Shown here: positions 25,738 through 34,194 of the stretch, in pieces | Layout: every line of letters begins with the position of its first letter | Position numbering within the stretch: position 1 is the first letter of the stretch | Source of the DNA: Nitrospiria bacterium | GTDB lineage: Bacteria > Nitrospirota > RBG-16-64-22 | Reading direction: 5' to 3' | Length of the DNA: 46,916 nt | Assembly (NCBI GenBank): GCA_919903025.1 | Contig: CAKKSE010000097.1 | Coordinates: 1 to 46,916, forward strand | The notes under the pieces: model-generated | The model's database searches: none | Told to the model about the DNA's origin: nothing | What the model saw: the letters and a program-made list of their open reading frames with translations, nothing else | Made by a program: the position numbers and the translations under genes

Positions 25738-26216
25738 GACGCCTTCTTCTTGGCGGCGAGCCGGTAGCTGAACATGCCAAGGAGCTTGTTGATCGGGTGA
25801 TCCCGGTCCAGGGACCCGATGACGGGCTTCCGGCGGGGCTGGAGCTTCTTCAGCATCGAGAGGAGCTCGCGGTGGCCGTTCTCCGCCACGAGGCCCCGGC
25901 GGAGGACATCGACGGCCTCGTCCTTCCGGCGCGACTTCTCGTACACCGTGGCCAGATTGACGTACCACTGCCCGACGTAAGGCTGTTCGTCGATCGCCTT
26001 CCGGCAAAGCTCGAGCGCCTTCTTCACGTCGCGCCGGACCAGGGCCGTCAGGACGCCGATATAGGAGACAAAGCGCGGATCTCCCGGGGCGAGATCGAGC
26101 CCTTTCTCGAACACCGTCAGGGCCTGGCCGAAGTAGCCGCCGCGGTACAGGGTCTGCCCCAGCTTGTAGAATTCCGCGGGCGTCTTGGGTTCCGCGTGGA
26201 CCTTTTGCTCCGACAT
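25734..26216 (-). CDS. Tetratricopeptide-repeat protein
   Basis: A 160-residue soluble protein with about three TPR-like helix pairs: EFYKLGQTLYRGGYFGQALTVFEKGLDLAP, YIGVLTALVRRDVKKALELCRKAIDEQP, WYVNLATVYEKSRRKDEAVDVLRRGL. It ends in a basic tail. ATG 26216 has aaggag 8 nt upstream. It is embedded between lysA and dapF and overlaps dapF, so it is co-expressed with lysine genes; its partner is unknown. Confidence 0.88.
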   Translation of the reverse strand: MSEQKVHAEPKTPAEFYKLGQTLYRGGYFGQALTVFEKGLDLAPGDPRFVSYIGVLTALVRRDVKKALELCRKAIDEQPYVGQWYVNLATVYEKSRRKDEAVDVLRRGLVAENGHRELLSMLKKLQPRRKPVIGSLDRDHPINKLLGMFSYRLAAKKKAS

Positions 26217-26235
26217 CCGTTCGGCTCCTTCCCGC

Positions 26236-27513
26236 TCAGGCCAGGAGAAGTTCCGGGACCTGTTCGCCCCGCACCAGGTCATCGAGCGTCTCCCGCTCGC
26301 GAACGACGAAAAAGCGGTCTCTCCGCACCATGACTTCAGGGACGCGGGGGCGGGAGTTGTAGTTGGACGACATCGTGAAGCCGTACGCGCCCGCGCTCAT
26401 GACGGCGAGAAGGTCGCCGGAGGAGACGGGCGGGATCTCCCGGTCCTTGGCGAGAAAGTCGCCCGACTCGCAGATCGGTCCCACGATGTCGGCCTTCACG
26501 GGCCTCCCCCCCCTTTCCCGGACGGGGACGATGGCGTGATACGCCCCGTACAGAGAGGGGCGCGTGAGATCGTTCATGGCGGCGTCGACGATGACGAACG
26601 TCTTCCCGCCGGAGCGCTTCACGTAGAGGACGCGCGTCACCAGGATGCCGGCGTTTCCGACGAGCGCCCGGCCCGGTTCCAGGACGAGCGTGCAGTCGAG
26701 GCCGTCCAAGAGCGGAAGAACGGCGTCGGCGAGCTCGTCCGGATGCGGAGGCGTCTCGTCCTTGTACACGATCCCGAGGCCGCCGCCGATGTCGATCTGG
26801 CGGATGTCGATTCCCTCCGCCCTCAGGCTCCTGACGAGATCGACGATCCGCGCGAGGGCGTCGGCGAACGGCTGAACCTCGGTGAGCTGTGAGCCGATGT
26901 GATGGTGGATGCCGACCAGGGAGAGATTCCCGAGTGTCCGGGCTTCCCGGTAGTGTTCCAGCGCCTCCTCGATCGCGATGCCGAACTTGTACTTCCTAAG
27001 GCCGGTCGAGATGTACGGATGGGTCTTGGGATCGATGTCCGGATTCACCCGGAGGGCGATCGGCGCCTTCGCGCCCATCTTTCCGGCGACTTCGTTGATC
27101 GCGACCAGCTCTTCGCGGGATTCGACGTTGAACATTCGGATTCCGGCCTCCAGCGCGGCCCGGATCTCGCTTCGCTTCTTGCCGACGCCGGCGAAAACGA
27201 TCCGGTCGGCGGGGACGCCCGCCTTGAGAGCGCGGAAGAGCTCGCCCCCCGAGACGATATCGGCCCCCCCTCCTTCCTTCGCGAATAGGGAGAGGACGGC
27301 GAGATTCGAGTTCGCCTTGACGGCGAAGCACGTCAAATGGGGCATCCCGCCGAAGGCCCCGTCGAACGCCCGGAAGTTGGCGGTCAGCGCCTCGTGGCTG
27401 TAGAGGTAGAAGGGCGTGTCGATCCGGTCCGCGATGGCGGTGACGGAGACGTCCTCGGCGTGAAAAGAGCCGTTTCGGTGTTCGAATGATGACAAGACGC
27501 TGCACCTCTTCAT
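26236..27513 (-). CDS. lysA: Diaminopimelate decarboxylase (LysA)
   Basis: LysA decarboxylates meso-DAP to lysine. This fold-type III PLP enzyme shows FAVKANSNLAVLSLFAKEG (PLP Lys), DIVSGGELFRAL, GIHHHIGSQL, DIGGGLGI, EPGRALVGNAGIL and GPICESGDFLAKDREIP (Cys at the dimer interface). ATG 27513 gives 425 residues; TTG at 27495 with agaggt upstream is an alternative start. It is the first gene after a clear promoter at 27576-27604 and leads the lysA-TPR-dapF-dapA-dapB-dapL series. Confidence 0.97.
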   Translation of the reverse strand: MKRCSVLSSFEHRNGSFHAEDVSVTAIADRIDTPFYLYSHEALTANFRAFDGAFGGMPHLTCFAVKANSNLAVLSLFAKEGGGADIVSGGELFRALKAGVPADRIVFAGVGKKRSEIRAALEAGIRMFNVESREELVAINEVAGKMGAKAPIALRVNPDIDPKTHPYISTGLRKYKFGIAIEEALEHYREARTLGNLSLVGIHHHIGSQLTEVQPFADALARIVDLVRSLRAEGIDIRQIDIGGGLGIVYKDETPPHPDELADAVLPLLDGLDCTLVLEPGRALVGNAGILVTRVLYVKRSGGKTFVIVDAAMNDLTRPSLYGAYHAIVPVRERGGRPVKADIVGPICESGDFLAKDREIPPVSSGDLLAVMSAGAYGFTMSSNYNSRPRVPEVMVRRDRFFVVRERETLDDLVRGEQVPELLLA

Positions 27514-27575
27514 CGAGCGGATACGGACCTATCGGGCGCGCAAGTCCAAGCGGATCGCCGGGTTACGCGCGTCCG

Positions 27576-27604
27576 AATATATCAGCCGGGACGGGGGTTT
27601 TCAA
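27576..27604 (-). promoter_or_regulatory. lysA-dap operon promoter
   Basis: On the minus strand TTGAAA (27599-27604) and TATATT (27576-27581) are 17 nt apart. The predicted start is about 55 nt upstream of the lysA ATG, too short a leader for a lysine riboswitch. Confidence 0.6.
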
Positions 27605-27628
27605 TACTCTTTGTGGTCGGTGAACGTT

Positions 27629-27780
27629 TGAATCGGTGAATGGGTGAATGGGTGAATCGAACCCCCTCCCCTTTGTAAGGCCCCGAAGTCACTCGGGCCA
27701 GGAGAGGCTGGGTGGGGTAGAGACGGGGAATTCTACCTCCCCTCACCCCTCCTTACAAAGGAGGGGGAGGCCAGCGGGAT
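27629..27780. repeat. Repeat-filled lysA/lipoprotein spacer
   Basis: The spacer holds ggtgaatgggtgaatgggtg words, then ctcccctttgtaaggccccg..tcgggccaggag..ggtgggg (also at 9349-9405) and an opposing ctccttacaaaggaggggga hairpin. No coding potential is seen. Confidence 0.7.
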
Positions 27781-27797
27781 GATTGAATAGATCTTCA

Positions 27798-29027
27798 TCA
27801 TCTCTTCCGAACGGAGACCTTGGCGGGGGATGACGGCGGCGATTCGTTCGGCGGTTTGGCGCGGTCGAAGGACGTGACTGTGTAGATGTACGTGACGCCG
27901 GCGCGGACGGTCTTGTCTTCGTAGGCCGTTTGGCCGGCGGCGGCCGTGGCGATCTTCCGGCTCCGCCCGCCCGCCTCGTCGCTTCGGTAGATGCGATACC
28001 CGGCGACGTCTTCCTCGGGACTCGGCGACCAGGAGAGCCGGGCGCGGCCGGGCGCCGCTGTCGCCTTGAGATCGCGGGGAGGAGACGGGGGCGTCTTGTC
28101 AATCGTCACTAGGGAGATGGATGCGGACCGCTCGCCCGCGTGCCACGGGGCCCTCGCCCCCGCGACGGCGGCGACAGAATAGGTGTAGCTGAGGCCCGGC
28201 GAAAGGTGGATGTCGGTGAACGCCGGCTCGCGGACGGGCTCCGGCGACACCAGAACTTCGCGCGCGTACTTTTCCGACGACCGGTAGACGAGATATCCCG
28301 AGACAGCGGCCCGACCTTCCTCCGTCGCGGGAGGGGTCCACTTGAGCGCGGCCGTGTCCTCCCCCGGCGCGGCGGAAAGACCGGTGGGCTGTCCGGGAGG
28401 GAGAGTGAGCGCGACCAGAACGGCCTTGGAGGTCTTTCCCTTGTAGTCCCTCTTCGTGACCGCCGCGACTTGGTACGAGTACGTTCGTCCGTGGGGGAGT
28501 CCGCCGGGATATAGACTGCCGCCCCGGTCCTCGAACCGGATGCGGTTTCCTTCCATCTCGCCGGGCTTGGGATCGTCGAGGTCGACCCGGCCGGCCGGCT
28601 GGTGCTCGCACTCGCACTTGTCTCCCTTCGCTCCGGGAGGGACTTCTCCGCGAAGGATGATGAATCCTGAGAGGTCGACGGCGAGCGTGCCGTCCGTATT
28701 CTTGCGCGGCTTTGTCCATGCCAGGGATACGTTCCTGCCGTGGGGGGCCGCTTCAAGGTCGGTCACAGCCTCGGGAACGACCGAGCCGGGAACGATGGGG
28801 GGGCCCTTCTTTCCGCAGGACAAGGATGCGGCGCCGAGCAGGAGAACGATCGTGGCGGTGAGGAGGGATGTCGTCGTCCCCCTCCCCCTTGAGGGGGGAG
28901 GGCTGGGGTGGGGGTGAGAAGAAGGAGTGCCCGCCGATCGCCCCCCCACCTTCATCCTCCCCCGCGAGGGGGGAGGATATGATTGGGTCAGGCGTCTGCC
29001 GTCTCTGGGAGGGAGCTGCATTATCAT
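27798..29027 (-). CDS. Lipoprotein with three fibronectin type III domains
   Basis: ATG 29027 overlaps the argH stop (ATGA) and gives 409 residues. A lipoprotein signal (SLLTATIVLLLGAASLSC) ends at Cys71, followed by GKKGPPIVPGS as in small LptM-like lipoproteins next to lysA. Three FN3 domains follow (starting VTDLEAAPHGRNVSLAWTKP, PTGLSAAPGEDTAALKWTPP and PRDLKATAAPGRARLSWSPS). The 54 residues before the signal are Pro/Ser/Arg-rich and are encoded by two palindromic repeats (28880-28902 and 28954-28978), so the mature export signal may use an unidentified internal start; ATG 28955 also lies upstream of both repeat-coded stretches. It is probably an envelope-anchored protein of unknown role. 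Confidence 0.85.
   Translation of the reverse strand: MIMQLPPRDGRRLTQSYPPPSRGRMKVGGRSAGTPSSHPHPSPPPSRGRGTTTSLLTATIVLLLGAASLSCGKKGPPIVPGSVVPEAVTDLEAAPHGRNVSLAWTKPRKNTDGTLAVDLSGFIILRGEVPPGAKGDKCECEHQPAGRVDLDDPKPGEMEGNRIRFEDRGGSLYPGGLPHGRTYSYQVAAVTKRDYKGKTSKAVLVALTLPPGQPTGLSAAPGEDTAALKWTPPATEEGRAAVSGYLVYRSSEKYAREVLVSPEPVREPAFTDIHLSPGLSYTYSVAAVAGARAPWHAGERSASISLVTIDKTPPSPPRDLKATAAPGRARLSWSPSPEEDVAGYRIYRSDEAGGRSRKIATAAAGQTAYEDKTVRAGVTYIYTVTSFDRAKPPNESPPSSPAKVSVRKR
28880..28902. repeat. GC palindrome in lipoprotein N-terminus
   Basis: Arms ccctccccc and gggggaggg around ttgag. It is in frame within the lipoprotein gene and contributes the PPPSRGRG-type residues before the signal peptide. Confidence 0.75.
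28954..28978. repeat. GC palindrome in lipoprotein N-terminus
   Basis: Arms atcctccccc and gggggaggat around gcgag. It is in frame within the lipoprotein gene and encodes YPPPSRGRM. Confidence 0.75.
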
Positions 29028-30502
29028 CGGTCCTCGGCCAGACGCCGCTCCCAGAACTCGATCTGGGCCGAGACGGAGGATGCCGACGTTCCTCCGGGGC
29101 TCTTCCGCCGGCGGATCGAATCGAGGGGGTCGACGCGCTTGAGCGATTTCCGGTCGAACGCCGGTTCGTGCCGCCTGAGATCGGCCAGGGTCAATTGGTC
29201 GAGCGTCCGGCCCCTTTCCTGGCACTCGCGGACGATTCCTCCAACGACTTCGTGGGCCGTCCGGAAGGGGACGCCTTTCTCCACGAGATCGTCCGCGAGG
29301 TCGGTGGCCGTCATGAATCCTTCGCGGACAGCGGCCCTCATCCTTTGTTCGTCGAACGAGATCGAGCTGACGAGGGCCGTCATGACGGCGAGCGTCCGCC
29401 CGACGGCGTCGGCCGTGTCGAAGAGGGGCTCCTTGTCCTCCTGCATATCCCTGTTGTAGCTGAGCGGCAGTCCCTTCATCACCGTGAGAAGAGCGATGAA
29501 GTTTCCCGCCGTGCGGCCAGCCTTCCCGCGGGCGATCTCGGCCACGTCGGGGTTCTTCTTCTGGGGCATCAGGGAGGAGCCGGTGGCGAAGGAATCCGGG
29601 ATGCGGACGAAGCCGAATTCGGCCGAGTTCCAGAGGACGATCTCCTCGGCCAGCCGGGAGATATGCACGGCCAGGATGGCCGCCCCCGCCAGGTATTCGA
29701 GGGCCGGGTCCCGATCCGACACGGCGTCCATCGAGTTCCGCGTGATCCGCGGGAATCCGAGCAGTTTCGCGGCGTAAGCCCGGTCGATGGGGTGAGGCGT
29801 TCCGGCCAGGGCGCCCGACCCCAGGGGCATGACGTTGATCCGCTTGAAGGCGTCGCGGAGGCGCTCCCGGTCCCGCTCCAGCATCTCGACGTAAGCGAGA
29901 AGGTGGTGGGCGAGGAGGACCGGCTGGGCGCGCTGGAGGTGCGTGTACCCGGGCATGGCGGTCTCCTGGCCCCGGGAGGCCTGCATGAGGAGCGCCCGCT
30001 GAAGAGCGGCGATCTGGCGATCATTTTCGTGGACGACGTCCCGGAGGTAGAGCCTGAGGTCGAGAGCGACCTGGTCGTTCCGGCTCCGCGCCGTGTGAAG
30101 ACGCCGCCCCGCGTCCCCAATCATCTCCGTGAGCCGGGCCTCGACGTTCATGTGGACGTCCTCGAGGTCCGTCCGCCACGTGAAGCGGCCCTCCTCGATT
30201 TCCCGCCGGATCTTCTCGAGCCCCCGGACGATCTTTGCGCCGTCGGTCTTCGAGATAATCCGGCACTTGGCGAGCATCTTGGCGTGGGCGATCGAGCCGG
30301 CGATGTCGTACGGGGCGAGCCGGTGATCGAACGAGACCGATTGCGTGTAGGTCTCGACGAGGGGGCTGGTCCTCTCTTTGAACCGGCCGGCCCATGGCTT
30401 GCGGGGCTTGCGGCGGGCGGGACGCGCCGAATTCCCCTCTCCCCTCGGGGGAGAGGGCGAGGGTGAGGGAGATTTCTTTCTTGTCCGGGAGGCGGGCGGC
30501 AT
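29024..30502 (-). CDS. argH: Argininosuccinate lyase (ArgH)
   Basis: ArgH cleaves argininosuccinate to arginine and fumarate. It carries KPWAGRFKERTSPLVETYTQS, DVHMNVEARL, RSRNDQVALDLRLYLRD, GYTHLQRAQPVLLAHHL and the signature GSSLMPQKKNPDVAEIARG. The enzyme core begins near residue 37; the first ~36 residues (MPPASRTRKKSPSPSPSPPR..) are an extension encoded partly by a palindromic repeat (30435-30457). The start is ATG 30502, 3 nt after the argG TAA. Confidence 0.96.
   Translation of the reverse strand: MPPASRTRKKSPSPSPSPPRGEGNSARPARRKPRKPWAGRFKERTSPLVETYTQSVSFDHRLAPYDIAGSIAHAKMLAKCRIISKTDGAKIVRGLEKIRREIEEGRFTWRTDLEDVHMNVEARLTEMIGDAGRRLHTARSRNDQVALDLRLYLRDVVHENDRQIAALQRALLMQASRGQETAMPGYTHLQRAQPVLLAHHLLAYVEMLERDRERLRDAFKRINVMPLGSGALAGTPHPIDRAYAAKLLGFPRITRNSMDAVSDRDPALEYLAGAAILAVHISRLAEEIVLWNSAEFGFVRIPDSFATGSSLMPQKKNPDVAEIARGKAGRTAGNFIALLTVMKGLPLSYNRDMQEDKEPLFDTADAVGRTLAVMTALVSSISFDEQRMRAAVREGFMTATDLADDLVEKGVPFRTAHEVVGGIVRECQERGRTLDQLTLADLRRHEPAFDRKSLKRVDPLDSIRRRKSPGGTSASSVSAQIEFWERRLAEDR
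30435..30457. repeat. GC palindrome in argH N-terminus
   Basis: Arms ccctctcccc and ggggagaggg around a 3-nt loop, in frame in argH (encoding SPPRGEG-type residues). It is a member of the C-arm/G-arm family. Confidence 0.75.
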
Positions 30503-30505
30503 CGG

Positions 30506-31762
30506 TTATCCTGGGTGCCCGCCCGGCTCGGGACCGCGCGGACGCCGTGGAGGCGTCTTGGCCTTGCGCGCCATCCGCTCGACCCGGAGGCGGAGGGCGT
30601 TCAGCCGGATGAATCCCTCGGCGTCCTTCTGGTTGTAGACCGCCTCCTCCTCGAACGTGGCGAGGTCGAGGTTGTAGAGCGACCGGGGCGCTTTCCTCCC
30701 GACGACCATGACGTTCCCCTTGTAGAGCTTGAGGCGCGCGGTCCCCGTCACGGGCTCCTGGATCGAGTCCACGAGCGCCTGGAGCGCCTCCCGCTCGGGC
30801 GCGAACCAGTAGCCGTAGTAGACCAGCTCCGCGTACTTCGGGACGACCTGATCCCGGAGGCGCATCACCTCGCGGTCGAGCGTGACCGATTCGACGGCGC
30901 GGTGGGCGGCGTGGAGGAGCGTTCCGCCGGGGGTCTCGTAGACGCCGCGCGACTTCATTCCCACGTACCGGTTCTCCACGAGGTCCACGCGGCCGATCCC
31001 GTGCTTCCCGCCCAGACGGTTGGCCTCGGCGAGGAGCGAGGCGGGGGAGAGCCGCTTTCCGTTGACCGCCGTGGGGTTTCCCTTCTCGTAGTCGAACGTG
31101 GCGTACTCCGGCCGATCGGGGGCTTTCTCGACGGGAACGGCCAGCGTGTGCATCTCCTTCGGAGGCTCGGTCCACGGGTCCTCCAGGATGCCGCCCTCGT
31201 AGGAGATATGGAAGAGATTGCGGTCCGTGGAGTACGGCTTCGCCTTCGTGACCGGGACGGGGATGCCGTGTTTCCGCGCGTAGTCGATGAGCGACCGGCG
31301 GGACTTGAATTCCCATTCCCGCCACGGCGCGACAATCTTGATCCGGGGGGCGAGGGCCATATACGTCAGCTCGAACCGGACCTGGTCGTTCCCCTTGCCC
31401 GTCGCGCCGTGGGCCACGGCGTCGGCTTTCTCCCGCCGGGCGATCTCGATCTGGGCCTTCGCGATGAGCGGCCGGGCGATCGACGTTCCGAGAAGGTAGC
31501 TTCCCTCGTAGACGGCGCCCGCGCGGAGCATGGGAAAGACGTAGTCGCGGACGAAGGTCTCCTTGAGGTCCTCGATGTAGACCTTCGATGCGCCCGTGGC
31601 GAGCGCCTTCTTCCGGACGGGCGCGAGCTCCTCTCCCTGGCCGAGATCGGCCGAGAAGGCGATCACCTCGCAGCCGTACCGCTCGATCAGCCACTTGATG
31701 ATGACGGACGTATCGAGCCCGCCCGAGTAGGCGAGAACGACCTTGCGGATTGCTGCACTCAT
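30506..31762 (-). CDS. argG: Argininosuccinate synthase (ArgG)
   Basis: ArgG joins citrulline and aspartate with ATP. Motifs are [18 protein letters not shown] (PP-loop), [64 protein letters not shown] and [11 protein letters not shown]. It is 418 residues, slightly long because of a basic C-terminal tail ([15 protein letters not shown]). It lies between rsmA and argH on the same strand. Confidence 0.97.
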   Translation of the reverse strand: MSAAIRKVVLAYSGGLDTSVIIKWLIERYGCEVIAFSADLGQGEELAPVRKKALATGASKVYIEDLKETFVRDYVFPMLRAGAVYEGSYLLGTSIARPLIAKAQIEIARREKADAVAHGATGKGNDQVRFELTYMALAPRIKIVAPWREWEFKSRRSLIDYARKHGIPVPVTKAKPYSTDRNLFHISYEGGILEDPWTEPPKEMHTLAVPVEKAPDRPEYATFDYEKGNPTAVNGKRLSPASLLAEANRLGGKHGIGRVDLVENRYVGMKSRGVYETPGGTLLHAAHRAVESVTLDREVMRLRDQVVPKYAELVYYGYWFAPEREALQALVDSIQEPVTGTARLKLYKGNVMVVGRKAPRSLYNLDLATFEEEAVYNQKDAEGFIRLNALRLRVERMARKAKTPPRRPRGPEPGGHPG

Positions 31763-31793
31763 TCGAAGGTATTCTCCGTCATGTCAGCACTTT

Positions 31794-32627
31794 TTACCCT
31801 TTCCGCCCCGTCCGTTCAAACAAAAAATCAGCCAGACGGGCGAATTCGTCGAGGGAAAGAGTCTCTCCCCGCCGGGCCAGATCGATGTCCGCATCCTTCC
31901 CGGCGGCCGAGAGAGCTTCCGCGTCGGCGATGGACCGGAGAGCGTTCCGGAGCGTCTTCCGCCTTTGCCCGAAGGCGGCCCGGATGACGGAGAAGAGGAA
32001 CCGTTCGTCTCGGACCTTCACGCGCGGGGCGGGGAGGGGAACGAGCCGGACAACGGCCGAGTCGACCTTGGGGGGCGGCGAGAACGCGCCAGGCGGGATC
32101 TTGAAGAGAATCTCCGCGTCCATGACGTACCGCACTGCGAGCGTGAGGGAGCCGTAGTCCTTCGTTCCGGGCGACGCCGTGATCCGGTCGGCCACCTCCT
32201 TCTGGAACATGAGCACGAGCCGGGAGAAGCGCGTGCGCTCCTCGACGAGCCGCATGAGGATCGCCGTGGCGACGTTGTATGGAAGGTTCGCCACGGCGGC
32301 CGATCCGAACGGGAGGCGGTGAAGCGGAAATGTCAGCGCATCGCCGCGGACGAGATGCACATTTCCCAGATCCCGCAGATCGGACTGGAGCGAAGGGATG
32401 AGCCGGCGGTCGAATTCGACGGCAAAGACGCAACCGGCCGCGCGGCCGAGGTGCCGCGTAAGATCGCCCCGGCCGGGACCGATCTCGATGACCGTGTCGG
32501 CGGGCGAGAGCCGGGCCGCGTCGACGATCTTCCGGAGGATGTTCGGGTCCGTGAGGAAGTGCTGGCCGAGGGACTTCTTCGGGGGGGCGCCGGCCGCCGT
32601 CCGGGCCTCGGACGCCGAATGTCTCAC
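31794..32627 (-). CDS. rsmA: 16S rRNA dimethyladenosine transferase (RsmA/KsgA)
   Basis: RsmA dimethylates A1518 and A1519 of 16S rRNA late in 30S assembly. Motifs are SLGQHFLTDPNILRKIVDAA, VIEIGPGRGDLTRHL (SAM site), FAVEFDRRL, VANLPYNVATAIL (catalytic NLPY) and VMFQKEVADRI. Length is 277 residues. ATG 32627 overlaps the stop of the upstream isochorismatase-family gene (ATGA). Confidence 0.96.
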   Translation of the reverse strand: MRHSASEARTAAGAPPKKSLGQHFLTDPNILRKIVDAARLSPADTVIEIGPGRGDLTRHLGRAAGCVFAVEFDRRLIPSLQSDLRDLGNVHLVRGDALTFPLHRLPFGSAAVANLPYNVATAILMRLVEERTRFSRLVLMFQKEVADRITASPGTKDYGSLTLAVRYVMDAEILFKIPPGAFSPPPKVDSAVVRLVPLPAPRVKVRDERFLFSVIRAAFGQRRKTLRNALRSIADAEALSAAGKDADIDLARRGETLSLDEFARLADFLFERTGRKG

Positions 32628-33202
32628 GCGTGGACGGAGAGGGAGTCGATGAAGGAGACGCCGGCCGAGCTCATCTCTTCAAGGGCGCGTTCGACGTCTC
32701 CGGGAGAGGCTTCGACCCCGCGGACGGCGTCCACGACGACGTAGACCTCGAACCCGTTCTTCTTCGCGTCGAGCGCCGTGGCCTTGACGCAGTAGTCCGT
32801 GGCGAGGCCGGTTACGAAGACCCTGCGGACGCCCAGGGTGTGAAGATATTCCGCGAGGGTCGTCCCCGCAAAGCCTGAGTAGGCTTCGGCGTTGGCCGTC
32901 GCGGCCTTGGAGACGATGTGCATGATCCGCTCGGCCCGGAGGCCGGGATGGAGCTCCGCGCCGTGGGTCGTCTGGACGCAGTGCGTGGGCCAGGGGCCGC
33001 CATGCTCCGCAAATGAAACATGGTTCGCGGGATGCCAGTCGCGCGTAGCGACGACGGTTTTCCAGGGAAGATCGAGCAGGCGGTTGACGACGGGGACGAC
33101 GGCGTCGCCCTCGGGGACGGCAAGCGCCCCGCCGGGGCAGAAGTCGTTCTGCACGTCCACGACGATCAGCGCGTCGTTATCGGGATGGACGGTGGTGGAC
33201 AT
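32624..33202 (-). CDS. Nicotinamidase/isochorismatase-family hydrolase
   Basis: A 192-residue cysteine hydrolase, most like nicotinamidase (PncA), which makes nicotinate from nicotinamide. The triad is visible: Asp in VVDVQNDFCPGGALAVP, Lys/His region in CVQTTHGAELHPGL, and Cys in VTGLATDYCVKATALDA. The metal-binding DWHPANHVSF motif typical of PncA is present, which favours nicotinamidase over generic isochorismatase. The ATG has an agggag site. It overlaps rsmA. Confidence 0.92.
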   Translation of the reverse strand: MSTTVHPDNDALIVVDVQNDFCPGGALAVPEGDAVVPVVNRLLDLPWKTVVATRDWHPANHVSFAEHGGPWPTHCVQTTHGAELHPGLRAERIMHIVSKAATANAEAYSGFAGTTLAEYLHTLGVRRVFVTGLATDYCVKATALDAKKNGFEVYVVVDAVRGVEASPGDVERALEEMSSAGVSFIDSLSVHA

Positions 33203-33240
33203 GGCGCTCCCTGCCCTTTGGGTTTGGTCCGAGACGTATT

Positions 33241-33432
33241 CTACTCTTGAAGTCGCTGCGAAGGGAAGGGGTCGCGAAGGGGGGAAGGAACGAGGCGGGC
33301 GGAAGGGCGGGGGTCTCCCGCATTGATGAGATAGGCTAAGCCTGCCTCTTGGCGGCGAAAGTGTCCTTCGTAGCCGGAATCGAAAGTGCTTTCCTCGGAG
33401 ACTTGTTCTGTCTTTGCAAATTTTTCTTCCAC
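33241..33432 (-). CDS. Possible small protein (63 aa), doubtful
   Basis: An ORF from GTG 33432 with a gggag site about 9 nt upstream. The N-terminal half (MEEKFAKTEQVSEESTFD..) is acidic and plausible; the C-terminal half is Pro/Arg-rich and looks like non-coding GC-rich frame. No family is recognised. The rest of the 452-nt gap 33203-33654 holds a 14-bp tandem duplication (ccagcgacggagat at 33503-33530) and the Rrf2 promoter. Confidence 0.25.
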   Translation of the reverse strand: MEEKFAKTEQVSEESTFDSGYEGHFRRQEAGLAYLINAGDPRPSARLVPSPLRDPFPSQRLQE

Positions 33433-33568
33433 GGACCCTATCTCCCGCCTTCCTTATCCACGATAATCCGGCCGCCAGTATAGATGAAGCCTGCCCTTCG
33501 TTCCAGCGACGGAGATCCAGCGACGGAGATCCGCGTCTGGGCCGGGGGGCCAGGGGGCGAATTAATAG

Positions 33569-33599
33569 TTGACAAGATTACTTTGGAATAGGCTAGACT
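33569..33599 (+). promoter_or_regulatory. Rrf2-regulator promoter with possible self-operator
   Basis: A consensus TTGACA (33569-33574) is followed by candidate -10 TAGACT (33594-33599) at a long 19-nt spacing. The segment ATAGTTGACAAGATTACTTT..GGAATAGG has the general ATA..GAC...GG.ATA shape of IscR/Rrf2 type 1 sites, suggesting autoregulation. Confidence 0.4.
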
Positions 33600-33654
33600 G
33601 GGGTTTGATTCGGGAACGGCAGGGTCGGGCGGTCCGCTTGGCCGGGAGGAACGG

Positions 33655-34116
33655 TTGAAGTTTTCGACGAAGGGCGAATACGGGGTCCGGGCGGTTTTCG
33701 AGATCGCGAAGCGGTACGGGAAGGGGCCGATCCCGATCCGGGAGATCGCGGAGCGCCAGGGGATCGACTCGGTCCCGTATCTTGAACAGCTCCTCAACAA
33801 GCTCGTCCGCGGCGGGATCGTCGAGAGCACGCGCGGGCCGGGGGGCGGTTACGTCCTGGCCCGGCACCCGGACGAAGTGACGGTGGGAGAGGTCATCCGC
33901 GTGCTCGAAGGGCCGATCGCGCCGATGGCCTGCCTCCTGCCCGACGATTCGTCCGCGGACTGCAGCCGGAGCGCGGCCTGCGCCACGCGTCTCCTCTGGA
34001 AGCGCGTGGGGGACCGGATCGAGGAAACGCTGAACGAGACGACGTTCGGGGACCTGTGGGCGGAAGAAGAAAAGCTCGTGCGGGGGAAGGTGAGGGCCAA
34101 GGTGACGGCGGGGTGA
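33655..34116 (+). CDS. Rrf2/IscR-type transcriptional regulator
   Basis: A 153-residue winged-helix regulator. It has the family N-terminus MKFSTKGEYGVRAVFEIAKRYG, the recognition region VPYLEQLLNKLVRGGIVESTRGPGGGYVLAR, and three cysteines in the IscR-like pattern (C-x9-C-x5-C: MACLLPDDSSADCSRSAACAT), which in IscR, NsrR and RsrR ligate an Fe-S cluster. It starts with TTG after gggaggaa. It is followed by an IscS-like gene and a TusA-like gene, so it probably senses Fe-S or redox state and controls this set, and possibly itself through the site at 33569. Confidence 0.93.
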   Translation: MKFSTKGEYGVRAVFEIAKRYGKGPIPIREIAERQGIDSVPYLEQLLNKLVRGGIVESTRGPGGGYVLARHPDEVTVGEVIRVLEGPIAPMACLLPDDSSADCSRSAACATRLLWKRVGDRIEETLNETTFGDLWAEEEKLVRGKVRAKVTAG

Positions 34117-34129
34117 CGGAAGGCGAGAT

Positions 34130-34178
34130 TTGAAATTGAAAATTGGAAATTGGAAATTGGAAATTGGAAATCGAAAAG
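34130..34178. repeat. attgaaaattgg-word repeat
   Basis: Tandem attgaaaattggaaattgg words between the Rrf2 gene and the IscS-like gene; they create the spurious extended ORF starts 34143/34150. Confidence 0.75.
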
Positions 34179-34194
34179 CAGGGAGGAATCGGCC

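Noticed and set aside
27514-27569. Lysine riboswitch upstream of lysA
   Set aside because: The predicted leader is only about 55 nt and shows no lysine-aptamer features.
33438-33830. 130-aa minus ORF opposite the Rrf2 gene
   Set aside because: It is antisense to the regulator's coding start and has no independent support.
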